Program-made: the position numbers and the translations under genes
In this document: positions 29,498-37,395 of the stretch, piece after piece
Numbering within the stretch: the stretch's first letter is position 1
Layout: each line of letters begins with the position of its first letter
Assembly (NCBI GenBank): GCA_016191785.1
Contig: JACPVJ010000188.1
Location: forward strand, 25,293 to 89,292
Origin: Myxococcales bacterium
GTDB lineage: Bacteria; Myxococcota_A; Polyangia; Polyangiales; Polyangiaceae
DNA length: 64,000 nt
Direction of reading: 5' to 3'
Notes under the pieces: model-generated
The model's input: the letters and a program-made list of their open reading frames with translations, nothing else
Told to the model about the DNA's origin: nothing
Database searches by the model: none

Positions 29498-30889
29498 ATG
29501 CGCTTCATTCGACGATCCGTCGCCCTTCTGACCCTGAGCGCCCTCGGGAGCGCGGTCGGGCTCGGCGGCGCACCGATTTCGGTGGCTCGGGCCCAGACAG
29601 CGGCGGACAAAGCGACCGCGCGTCAGCTGGCCACCGAGGGCATCGAGCTGTACAAGGCCGGGAAATTCTCCGAAGCCCTCGACAAGCTGGATCGGGCAGA
29701 GCAGCTCTACGACGCACCGGTCCACTTGATCTACATCGCCCGGGCCAACGCGCAGCTCGGCCAGTACGTCGAGGCCGCCGAGGCGTATCGAAGATTGGTC
29801 CGCACTCAGCTGCCCGACAATGCCCCCGCGGTCTTCAAAGAGGCGGTGGCCGACGCGAAGAAAGAGCTGCCCGATGTCGAGCCGAAGATCGCCAGCCTGC
29901 GCGTCGACGTCGAACCGCGAGACATCAAGGCGCTGAAGCTCGAGATCGACGGCGCCGCGGTGTCGAGCGCGGCGCTGGGCGTCGATCGCCCGGCCAACCC
30001 CGGCACTCGGAAGATCACTGCGTCGGCGCCGGGCTACAAGTCGGTGGAGCAGACCCTCGAGCTCAAGCCGGGCGAGAAGAAGAAGCTCGCGCTCACCCTC
30101 GAGCCCGACCCGTCGGGCGCAGCCGGTGGCGGTGAGGGCGGGGCGGCAGGCGGGGCGGGCGGCGCGTCCGGCGACGGCGAGAAGGGTGGGTCGACACCTT
30201 CCGCCGAGCCCACCGGCAACTTCGGGTTCATCGCGGGCCTGCGCCTCGGCGCGGCGATCCCGGTCGGCAAGGTCGCCGAGGGGCACGAGATGAAGAACTA
30301 CTTCGGGCCCGGAGGCGGCGTGGAAATCCGCGGCGGCGTTCGGGCCTTCAAGCGGTACTCCGCGGTGCTCCTGTTCGGGGTCGATAGCTACCAGCCGGGC
30401 CAGGTCTTCGAGGGGGGGCCCGGCGACTCGGTCGTCGAGGTCGTGCCCCAGGGGTTCAACGCCGGAGTCGGCATCATGTACGCCCCCCCGCCCGGGACGC
30501 TGGGCATCATCGCCGAGCTCGATTTTCTTCCCCTGCACCGGTTCGAGGCGAAGCGCGACGTGAAGTTCAAGGCCCAGCCCCCGCCGCCCGATCCCAAGCG
30601 CAAGGACTGCAGCCAGACGCTGAAGGCTCATGGCACCGCGGTTCGGGTGTCCGGTGGGCTCCAGGTGCCGCTCACGCCCTGGCTCCAGCTCTCGCCCTAC
30701 GCGGGGGTGGCTTTCGGCCAGCTCGGCGACTTCAGCAAAGACAGCGACTGCGTCGACGACGACTACACCTGGGCGGCCAAGGTCACGCCCTGGCACGACA
30801 AGGAGACCCCGGCTCAGGCGGGGCACGTGATGGTGAGTCTGGGGGTCGGCGGCGACATCCTGTTCGGGAGTGACAAGCCCTCGAAATGA
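29498..30889 (+). CDS. TPR-PEGA outer-membrane-type protein
   Basis: 463 residues. It has an Arg-containing signal (LLTLSALGSAVGLGGAPIS) with cleavage after an A-rich ARAQ. One TPR-like pair (ATEGIELYKAGKFSEALDKLD and ARANAQLGQYVEAAEAYRR) is followed by a PEGA-type surface-protein domain (LRVDVEPRDIKALKLEIDGA, PGTRKITASAPGYKS). A Gly/Glu/Ala-rich linker (about 208-228) leads to a C-terminal beta-rich domain of about 230 residues with repeats of the type RLGAAIPVGK and LQVPLTPWLQLSPYAGVAFG, probably a small outer-membrane barrel. It is 57 bases downstream of the Ser/Thr kinase and likely co-transcribed with it. Confidence 0.88.
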   Translation: MRFIRRSVALLTLSALGSAVGLGGAPISVARAQTAADKATARQLATEGIELYKAGKFSEALDKLDRAEQLYDAPVHLIYIARANAQLGQYVEAAEAYRRLVRTQLPDNAPAVFKEAVADAKKELPDVEPKIASLRVDVEPRDIKALKLEIDGAAVSSAALGVDRPANPGTRKITASAPGYKSVEQTLELKPGEKKKLALTLEPDPSGAAGGGEGGAAGGAGGASGDGEKGGSTPSAEPTGNFGFIAGLRLGAAIPVGKVAEGHEMKNYFGPGGGVEIRGGVRAFKRYSAVLLFGVDSYQPGQVFEGGPGDSVVEVVPQGFNAGVGIMYAPPPGTLGIIAELDFLPLHRFEAKRDVKFKAQPPPPDPKRKDCSQTLKAHGTAVRVSGGLQVPLTPWLQLSPYAGVAFGQLGDFSKDSDCVDDDYTWAAKVTPWHDKETPAQAGHVMVSLGVGGDILFGSDKPSK

Positions 30890-30955
30890 CGATGTAAAGC
30901 GCGTTTCTACAACGCAGTGCAACAAATTACATTGTCGTGACGATCGCAGGATTTG

Positions 30956-30976
30956 CCGGTGTTACCTGAACACCGG
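30956..30976 (+). promoter_or_regulatory. Perfect inverted repeat seven bases before the GT2 start codon
   Basis: Eight-base arms CCGGTGTT and AACACCGG surround a five-base loop (30964-30968). The element ends six bases before the ATG at 30983, where the ribosome-binding site should be. It could be an operator or an RNA hairpin that limits initiation. The surrounding 90 bases are notably less GC-rich than the coding regions. Confidence 0.6.
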
Positions 30977-30982
30977 TAGCGC

Positions 30983-32494
30983 ATGGAAACTGCCCTCGTC
31001 GTCCTCTACTTCGCCGTCCTCCTCCTGCTCTGTGGCTACGGTGTCCACCGAGCTCACCTCGTGCTCTTGGTCGCGCGCAACCGCCGCGTGCTCGCTCGCG
31101 CGGCCGCGACCCCCGAGTCGATCGAGGCCGAGCTTCCGACCGTCACGGTGCAGCTCCCGCTGTACAACGAGGCCACGGTCGTGGCGCGGCTGCTCGAAGC
31201 AGCGGCGACCTTCGACTATCCCCGCGATCGCCTCGAGATCCAGGTCCTCGACGACTCGTCGGACGAGACCCGGTCCATCGCCCAGGCCAAGGTCGCCGAG
31301 CTTCGGCGAACCGGCCTCGACATGGTCTACATCCGCCGCCCGAACCGCGTCGGCTACAAGGCGGGCGCGCTCGACTACGGCTTGGATCAGGCCAAGGGCG
31401 AGCTAATCGCCATCTTCGATGCCGACTTCATTCCGCAGCCCGGCTTCCTGCGCGACGTGGTGGGTCACTTCCGCGATCCGAAGGTGGGAATGGTTCAGAC
31501 CCGGTGGGGTCACCTGAACCGCAACCACAGCATGCTCACCAGCATCCAGGCGCTGATGCTCGACGGCCACCACCTGGTCGAGAACCGCGCACGCTTCGGG
31601 GCGGGGCTGATGTTCAACTTCTCGGGAACCGGCGGCATCTGGCGCCGCGCGGCCATCGACGCCGCCGGCGGGTGGCAGCACGACACGCTGACCGAGGACC
31701 TGGATCTGTCGTACCGCGCCCAGCTCGCGGGCTGGCGCTTCGTCTATCGCCCTGACGTGATCACGCCGGCTGAGCTGCCGGAGGACATGTCCGCGTTTCG
31801 TGCGCAGCAGTTCCGCTGGGCCAAGGGCACGGTGCAGACCTCACGCAAGCTGCTCGGGCGCGTGATGTCGTCGAGCCTGCGCTTCTCTCAGCGACTCGAG
31901 GCGTTCTTCCACCTCACGCCGCACTTCGCCTACCCGCTGATGATGCTCCTCTCGGTGCTGCTCCTTCCGGCGCTCATCCTGATGCCCGCGACCGATCCTC
32001 GCATGATGCTGGTGGTCGATCTGCCGCTGTGCTTCGGCGCCACCGGCTCGCTCGCGACGTTCTACATCGTCGCCGAGAAGTCCCAGGGGCGGACGGTGTG
32101 GGACGCGGTGCGCCGACTGCCGATGCTGATCGCGCTCGGTGCGGGTCTCGCTCCGCACCTCTCACGCGCCGTGTACGAAGGCCTGAGAAGCATGTCCGGT
32201 GAGTTCGTGCGCACGCCCAAGAAGGGCATCATCGCCGGGCGCTATCGCCAGCATGCCGAGCTGCCCTGGCTCGAGATTGGGCTCGCGCTCTTGAGCGCTG
32301 CCAGTGTCGTCGCTTCGATCGAGACCGGGCACTGGTTCGCGGCGCCGTTCGCCTCGCTGTTCATGCTCGGCTACTCGTACGTGGCCTGGCTGGTCGTTGC
32401 CGAGCAGGTCTTGGTCAAGCGCGCGGCGCTCGCCCGCGCCTCCGAGCCGCCGGCCGAGGCCGTCGAGCAGCCCGCCATGCCGCGGGCGGCGTGA
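30983..32494 (+). CDS. Processive GT2 glycosyltransferase with membrane helices
   Basis: 503 residues. One N-terminal membrane helix precedes the catalytic domain, which has the D, D, D, QxxRW set of the cellulose synthase-like group: LDDSSDETRS, FDADFIPQP, TEDLDLSYRAQLAGW and QQFRWAKG. At least four helices follow (AYPLMMLLSVLLLPALIL, LCFGATGSLATFYIV, LPMLIALGAGLA, and the last near residue 440), suggesting synthesis and export of a beta-linked glycan or a glycolipid. No partner genes for a known polymer are adjacent. An inverted repeat just upstream of the start suggests local regulation. Confidence 0.94.
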   Translation: METALVVLYFAVLLLLCGYGVHRAHLVLLVARNRRVLARAAATPESIEAELPTVTVQLPLYNEATVVARLLEAAATFDYPRDRLEIQVLDDSSDETRSIAQAKVAELRRTGLDMVYIRRPNRVGYKAGALDYGLDQAKGELIAIFDADFIPQPGFLRDVVGHFRDPKVGMVQTRWGHLNRNHSMLTSIQALMLDGHHLVENRARFGAGLMFNFSGTGGIWRRAAIDAAGGWQHDTLTEDLDLSYRAQLAGWRFVYRPDVITPAELPEDMSAFRAQQFRWAKGTVQTSRKLLGRVMSSSLRFSQRLEAFFHLTPHFAYPLMMLLSVLLLPALILMPATDPRMMLVVDLPLCFGATGSLATFYIVAEKSQGRTVWDAVRRLPMLIALGAGLAPHLSRAVYEGLRSMSGEFVRTPKKGIIAGRYRQHAELPWLEIGLALLSAASVVASIETGHWFAAPFASLFMLGYSYVAWLVVAEQVLVKRAALARASEPPAEAVEQPAMPRAA

Positions 32495-32654
32495 TTCGGC
32501 CCCGACCCCGGGCGCGCCGCTGCGGCCCCCCCCCGGGCTACCCTCGCGATTGCCATGGACTTTACGGCAAGGCGCTGTAGACTGACGCTACCCTGACGAC
32601 CGCGTTTCGGCTGTCCGGAACGCTCAGCCCCGTGGGGCACGAAGGGGGATGGCA

Positions 32655-32987
32655 ATGACCAAGGCTGACATCGTCCAGACCGTCTATGCCCGTCTCGGAG
32701 GCTTCTCGAAGAAAGAGTCCGCCGATCTGGTGGATCTGGTCTTCGAGACCATGAAAGAGACCCTGGGCCGGGGCGAGAAGATCAAGATCTCGGGCTTCGG
32801 GAACTTCGTGCTTCGCGACAAGCGCCAGCGCCAGGGGCGGAACCCCCAGACCGGGGATCCGATCGTCATCACCGAGCGCCGCGTGCTCAATTTCAAGGCG
32901 AGCCAGCTGCTCAAGCAGGCGTTGAACGAAGAGCGCGACGGCGCGCCCGCGACCGGGGCGCCCTCGCTGGAAGCGGAGAAGGGGTAG
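32655..32987 (+). CDS. ihfA: HU/IHF family DNA-bending protein, IHF alpha-like
   Basis: About 110 residues. The start is the second of two nearby ATGs: the Shine-Dalgarno sequence GAAGGGGG (32641-32648) touches the first ATG (32649) but has normal spacing to the second (32655). The sequence has the family features TKADIVQTVYARLGGFSKKE, GRGEKIKISGFGNFVLRDK and GRNPQTGDPIVI, with a short C-terminal extension. IHF bends DNA at specific sites and assists sigma-54 promoters and recombination. It is followed seven bases later by a MerR gene, an arrangement common in deltaproteobacterial-type genomes, but pheT is not present upstream. Confidence 0.93.
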   Translation: MTKADIVQTVYARLGGFSKKESADLVDLVFETMKETLGRGEKIKISGFGNFVLRDKRQRQGRNPQTGDPIVITERRVLNFKASQLLKQALNEERDGAPATGAPSLEAEKG

Positions 32988-32993
32988 CCGCGG

Positions 32994-33425
32994 GTGGCCG
33001 ACATCCCGGTGAAGCTCTACTACCGGATCGGCGAAGTCGCCGAGATCGTGGGCGTCGAGCCCCACGTGTTGCGTTACTGGGAGACCGAGTTCCGCTCGAT
33101 CCGCCCCAGCAAGAGCGCCAAGGGCCAGCGGGTCTACTCGCGCCGCGATGTCGAGAAGCTGATGAAGGTGAAAGACCTTCTCTACTCTCACGGCTTCACC
33201 ATCGCCGGGGCGCGCAAGCGGCTGCGCCAAGCGAACGAAGAGCCCGCGCCGGCCCCCGGCCCTGCGCCGACCGCGTCCGTCGCGCCGCCGCTGCCGTCGG
33301 TCCGCCAGACCTTGCTCGGCCTTCGCGCTGACGTCGCCGCCATGCTCGCGGATCTGGGGGACGACGCCGCCGCCGGCGAGCAGGGGCGTTTTCTGTCCGC
33401 GCAGCGCTTGACTCCTTCGGGCTGA
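32994..33425 (+). CDS. MerR family transcriptional regulator
   Basis: 143 residues from a GTG with a GAGAAGGGG ribosome-binding site inside the end of ihfA. The N-terminal winged helix is typical (YYRIGEVAEIVGVEPHVLRYWETEF, RPSKSAKGQRVYSRRDVEKL). After it comes a Pro/Ala-rich linker and a short Ala-rich tail that gives no ligand-binding domain. It is probably a stand-alone DNA-binding regulator co-expressed with ihfA. I see no Cys metal-binding motif. Confidence 0.93.
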   Translation: MADIPVKLYYRIGEVAEIVGVEPHVLRYWETEFRSIRPSKSAKGQRVYSRRDVEKLMKVKDLLYSHGFTIAGARKRLRQANEEPAPAPGPAPTASVAPPLPSVRQTLLGLRADVAAMLADLGDDAAAGEQGRFLSAQRLTPSG

Positions 33426-33485
33426 ACGACCAAACCGGTCCGACACAATTTCCCCCGATCACGGGGCGACGAGGAGTGCCGACCG

Positions 33486-33989
33486 ATGGCTGAAGGTCTG
33501 AACCGCGTGTTCTTGCTCGGGAATCTCGGAGCCGATCCCGAGCTGCGCGTCACCAATTCCGGGCAAGCAGTCTTGAAGATGCGGCTCGCTACCAGCGAGA
33601 CCTATCTCGACAAGAACCGCGTCCGCCAAGAGCGGACCGAGTGGCACAACGTGGTGGTGTGGGGGAAGCGCGCCGAAGCCCTCGGAAAGTTCCTGACCAA
33701 GGGCTCCCGCATCTTCGTCGAGGGCGGCCTGCGCACGTCCAGCTACGACGATCGCGAGGGCAACAAGCGGTACAAGACGGAAATCGTCGCCAGCAACATC
33801 ATCTTGTCCGGGAGTGGCGGAGGCGGCGGCGCGGGTCGCGGCGGTGGCGGCGGGGGCGGAGGTGGCGGCGGCGCCCGGGACGACTATGGTCACTCCGATG
33901 AGCAAGGTCCGGCGACTGGCGGCGGCTACGACGACGCAGACTACGGTGGCGGCGGCGGTGGCGGTGGCGACGACGACATCCCGTTCTGA
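33486..33989 (+). CDS. ssb: Single-stranded DNA-binding protein
   Basis: 167 residues. The OB-fold is complete: NRVFLLGNLGADPELR, TEWHNVVVWGKRAEA and LTKGSRIFVEGGLRT. After it comes a long Gly-rich linker (about residues 109-155) and the canonical acidic tip DDDIPF, which recruits repair and replication partners. The linker DNA is rich in GGC/GGT/GGA repeats. The last 26 bases of the gene are shared, in a different frame, with the downstream lipoprotein gene. Confidence 0.97.
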   Translation: MAEGLNRVFLLGNLGADPELRVTNSGQAVLKMRLATSETYLDKNRVRQERTEWHNVVVWGKRAEALGKFLTKGSRIFVEGGLRTSSYDDREGNKRYKTEIVASNIILSGSGGGGGAGRGGGGGGGGGGGARDDYGHSDEQGPATGGGYDDADYGGGGGGGGDDDIPF

Positions 33990-35751
33990 GCGGTCGCGGG
34001 CCAGGCCTCTGGCCCGGCTGGCGCTCCTGGTCGCGCTCGTCGCGGCGGTCGGCTCGTGCACCGACAAGACCCATGCGCCCGCGGACGCGGCGGCTGCACC
34101 CGTCGACCTCGCGCCCGTCCCCAAGCCCGCCAACCTGGCTGCGACCCTGATCGTGAGCAAACCCGGGGAGACCTGGGCAAAGCTGCGCGAGACCGGGGGC
34201 GCGCCGGCGCGGCTGTTGCCGCAGAGCTTCGGCCTGCTGGTCTCGACGTTCCTCGGGCTGCCGGCTGCGGCCGCCGACTCCATCGATCCCGACGTGGCCA
34301 TGACGGGCGCCGCGCTCTCGGACGACCAAGGCAAGCTCGAGGTCGCGGTCGCGATCCACGTCCGCAGCGGTCGCGAGCTCACGGCGCGGCTCAGCGCCGG
34401 AAGCGATGCGGCTTACTCGGCGCGCGAGGACGCTGCCACCGGGATCACGCTTCTCGAGGGGAAGCCCGGCAAAGCTTCGACCGGCGTCGCCCTGGGCGTG
34501 CTCGGCAACTACTTGCTCGCGGCGCGCAAGCCCGCCGACCTCACCGCCGCCGGTCCGTACGCGGCCCGGACCTTGCCGAAAGAGCCGGCGCCGAAGGCTC
34601 CGGCAGCAATCTCGCTCGAGAAGCGCGCGCTCTCGGGCCCCGTCGTCGCGGCGATTCGCGAGACGTGGAAGGGTAAGCAGGCCGAGCTCACCCGGCTCGA
34701 CGACGTGAACCGCCAGAAGCACGGCGGGCGAGCGCCGGACTTCGGAGATCCGCGTGCCGCGCTCTCCGCGCTCTCGGGCGCGATCGACGGCTTGGTCAAG
34801 GTGCTCGAGAGCTCGGCTGCCGGACGGGTGGTGATCGAGCCCGCCGGCGATCGACTCGAGCTGACCGTCGAGCTCGATGCGGAGCCCCAGGGCGCGGCGG
34901 CCGAGACCTTCGCCTCGCTGACGGTCGGAGATGCCGAGCCGATCGGCGCGCTGCCCGCGCTGACTCCCATCGTGGTGCTCACGCGGACGACCGCGGCGTC
35001 GCGCCAGGCGTCGGCCAAGAGCATGGACGAAGGCGTCGCGGCCCTGCTGGGCGATCGCCTGACCGCGCCCGATCGCGACAAGGTCAAGGGGGTGCTCGAG
35101 CGCTTGGCGCAAGGGCGTGGCGATTGGGAGACCTACGGCGTGTATCTCGACGCGGGGAAGGGCGGGCTGGTCTACCGCGCGCTCTTGACCGATCAGAAGG
35201 CCTTCGACGCCGGGGCAAAGGACCTGTTCAAGCTGCTCACCGTGCGCGCGCTGGCCGAGCCACTCCGGCAGTTCGCCGGCGAGACCACGGTCAAGCAGAG
35301 CACGGCGCAGGTGCCGGGCGTGCCGGGCACGACGCAGCGGACGCTGGTCCAGCTCAAGCCCAGCGCGATGCGCGCGGCGAACGACAAGACCGGAAAGGTG
35401 AGCACCGAGCTGCAGAACATCGAGCTCTTGTGGGCTTACCAAGGCGGGCGCGTGCTCGGCGCCGCCTCGTTCGATGCAGTGCCCGTCCTCGGCGCGTTGG
35501 TCGGCGCCGAGGCCGACCCGAAGGTGACGCACGCCGGGGATCCCAAGGTCGCCGCGGCGTTGGCTCGAGTGAAGAGCGCCGCCTTCGTCGTGCTGCTTCA
35601 GCCTCTCCGACTGGCGGGCGGCTCGGCGCAGGTGCCCCCATCGCCGCTCGTGGCGAGCTTCGGCCGCCGCGACCGGACGGGCTTCTTGCGGGTCGAAGCG
35701 GATCAAGCCGCCCTCGAGTCGGTTTTGAAGAGCGTCGCGCTCGGCCAGTGA
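33964..35751 (+). CDS. Large lipoprotein of unknown function, overlapping ssb
   Basis: About 595 residues. The chosen GTG at 33964 lies inside the last 26 bases of ssb and gives a proper lipoprotein signal: positively charged (SRSERSRARP), then LARLALLVALVAAVGSC. The mature protein has repeats of Ala/Leu-rich helices and strands, for example LVSTFLGLPAAAADSID, AISLEKRALSGPVVAAI and FASLTVGDAEPI. The composition resembles myxobacterial proteins that bind or process envelope polymers. No family is recognised. A later start would lose the signal, because no ATG, GTG or TTG occurs between the ssb stop and the lipobox. Confidence 0.82.
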   Translation: MATTTSRSERSRARPLARLALLVALVAAVGSCTDKTHAPADAAAAPVDLAPVPKPANLAATLIVSKPGETWAKLRETGGAPARLLPQSFGLLVSTFLGLPAAAADSIDPDVAMTGAALSDDQGKLEVAVAIHVRSGRELTARLSAGSDAAYSAREDAATGITLLEGKPGKASTGVALGVLGNYLLAARKPADLTAAGPYAARTLPKEPAPKAPAAISLEKRALSGPVVAAIRETWKGKQAELTRLDDVNRQKHGGRAPDFGDPRAALSALSGAIDGLVKVLESSAAGRVVIEPAGDRLELTVELDAEPQGAAAETFASLTVGDAEPIGALPALTPIVVLTRTTAASRQASAKSMDEGVAALLGDRLTAPDRDKVKGVLERLAQGRGDWETYGVYLDAGKGGLVYRALLTDQKAFDAGAKDLFKLLTVRALAEPLRQFAGETTVKQSTAQVPGVPGTTQRTLVQLKPSAMRAANDKTGKVSTELQNIELLWAYQGGRVLGAASFDAVPVLGALVGAEADPKVTHAGDPKVAAALARVKSAAFVVLLQPLRLAGGSAQVPPSPLVASFGRRDRTGFLRVEADQAALESVLKSVALGQ

Positions 35752-35772
35752 ACTTGGGGTAGACTCCTCGTC

Positions 35773-37392
35773 ATGGTGCCGCGCGTGGCCGTCACTCCGA
35801 GGCGTTGGCTGACGGTGGTCGTCGGGCTGCTGCTCGCCGCCGTGCTCGCGCCGACCGGTTGCGGACGAAGCCCGCTCGAGCTCGACGAGACCTCGGCGCT
35901 CCCCGACGGTGCGGCCGGGACCGGCGCGGGGGGCTTCGGTGGGGGCCAAGGTGGCGGCGGGTTCGGCGGCAGCGCGGGGGGCGGCGGGATGGCCGGCGTC
36001 TCGGGCGAAGCGGGCATGGGCGGCCTGGCAGGCGCCGCCGGCGAAGGCGGCTTCGGCGGGTTCGGCGGAGGGGTGGGGGGCGGCGGCATGGGCGGCTTCG
36101 GGGGCACGCCGGGCTGCGGCCCCTGTGACGGGTGCTGCGACGCCGCGGGCGTCTGCCGCAAAGGCACCGAGACCAACGCTTGCGGCAAGACCGGCGTCGC
36201 ATGCTTCGACTGCGGTCAGGTGGGCTTCGGGTGCGTCGGTGGCACGTGCCAAGGCGTCCCCCCCAAGTGCGGCCCCGCCACCTGCGGCGGGTGTTGCGAC
36301 GCGAAAGGCAACTGCCGCAACGGCGCCGAGTCCGATGCCTGCGGCGTCGCCGGCGGCCAGTGCGACGACTGTCTCACCAAAGGCCAGGGGTGCACGGCGG
36401 GCAAGTGTCAGGGCCCCCCGCCGGCGTGTGGGCCCGGCACCTGTGGTGGCTGTTGCACGGCCGCGGGCAAGTGCGTTCCGGGGACCGACAGCACCGCCTG
36501 CGGCGCGGCCGGTCAGAAGTGCGAAGCCTGCGCATCGCCGAAGAAGTGTTCCGTGCCCGGTGGCTACTGCGCCTACATCCCGAGCTGTGGTCCGCTCACC
36601 TGTCCCGGCGGTTGCTGCGACGCGCAGGGAGAGTGCAAGGACGGCCACACCAACTCGCAGTGTGGGGTGGGCGGGACGAAATGCTGGGACTGCACGGCCG
36701 CGAAGTTGAGCTGCGCGCCGCAAGGGTTCTGTTACGAGGGCGCGCACTGCGGTGCGGACGTTTGCGCGGGCTGCTGCGACGGCACCGGCCAGTGCCGCCC
36801 CGGCGGCAACAACCAGTTCTGCGGCCAGTACGGCGGGCTTTGCGACAACTGCGCGAGCAAGGGGCAGACGTGCGCGGGGCAGGTGTGCGGCACCGGCAGC
36901 GTGTGCCCGAAGGCCTACGCGGGCTGCGCGCCGAACGCGGCGACCCCACCCCCTGCGTCGTTCAAGGCCTGCGGGGCGCCAGCGCTCTCCGTCATCGCGG
37001 CGGCGTGCAAGGGCCAGGGCGACAACCCGAACTGCGGTCCGGCCTTCCAGAAGCTCCTGAGCAGCGACCCGGGGTGCTACGACTGCCTGATCCAGTTCGC
37101 CACCGACGCCGCTTACGTCCGGTGCCTCGCGCCGTTCCTGAGCCCGTCGTGCAACCACTCGCTCAGCTGCGCGGTCGAGTGCTCGAACACCTCGTGTAAC
37201 GAGTGTCCGGCGGCGAAGGAAGAGCAGTGCCGAAACGGCCTGTTTGCCAAAGGCGGAGCGTGTCGCGACTACGTGAACGGCTACTACTGCGCCCAGGCGG
37301 CGCTCGACGGTCCGGCGGCGTTCTGCGAGTGGACGGGCGACACGGGGCAGTGGATCGCCAAGGTCGGCGCTCACTACTGCGGCGGGGGCTGA
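35773..37392 (+). CDS. Lipoprotein with Gly-rich stalk and five tandem Cys modules
   Basis: 539 residues. The N-terminal signal ends in a Cys (LAAVLAPTGCGRS). Residues about 45-112 are a Gly-rich stalk (repeats of GGFGG, GGGGM and GAAGE). From about 115 to 373 there are five modules of roughly 50-52 residues, each with the pattern C-x(2-4)-C-(P)GGCC-x(2-3)-G-x-C-x(8-9)-CG-x(4-5)-C-x(2)-C-x(5-6)-C-x(3)-C, so ten to eleven Cys apiece. A C-terminal Cys-rich domain (about 375-539) has further paired Cys. It is a disulfide-rich surface protein. It lies 21 bases after the previous lipoprotein and three bases before the SDR gene. Confidence 0.93.
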   Translation: MVPRVAVTPRRWLTVVVGLLLAAVLAPTGCGRSPLELDETSALPDGAAGTGAGGFGGGQGGGGFGGSAGGGGMAGVSGEAGMGGLAGAAGEGGFGGFGGGVGGGGMGGFGGTPGCGPCDGCCDAAGVCRKGTETNACGKTGVACFDCGQVGFGCVGGTCQGVPPKCGPATCGGCCDAKGNCRNGAESDACGVAGGQCDDCLTKGQGCTAGKCQGPPPACGPGTCGGCCTAAGKCVPGTDSTACGAAGQKCEACASPKKCSVPGGYCAYIPSCGPLTCPGGCCDAQGECKDGHTNSQCGVGGTKCWDCTAAKLSCAPQGFCYEGAHCGADVCAGCCDGTGQCRPGGNNQFCGQYGGLCDNCASKGQTCAGQVCGTGSVCPKAYAGCAPNAATPPPASFKACGAPALSVIAAACKGQGDNPNCGPAFQKLLSSDPGCYDCLIQFATDAAYVRCLAPFLSPSCNHSLSCAVECSNTSCNECPAAKEEQCRNGLFAKGGACRDYVNGYYCAQAALDGPAAFCEWTGDTGQWIAKVGAHYCGGG

Positions 37393-37395
37393 AGC

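Noticed and set aside
32550..32570. TTGCC...GGCAA inverted repeat upstream of ihfA as an operator
   Set aside because: Only five-base arms with a long loop; common by chance in this composition.
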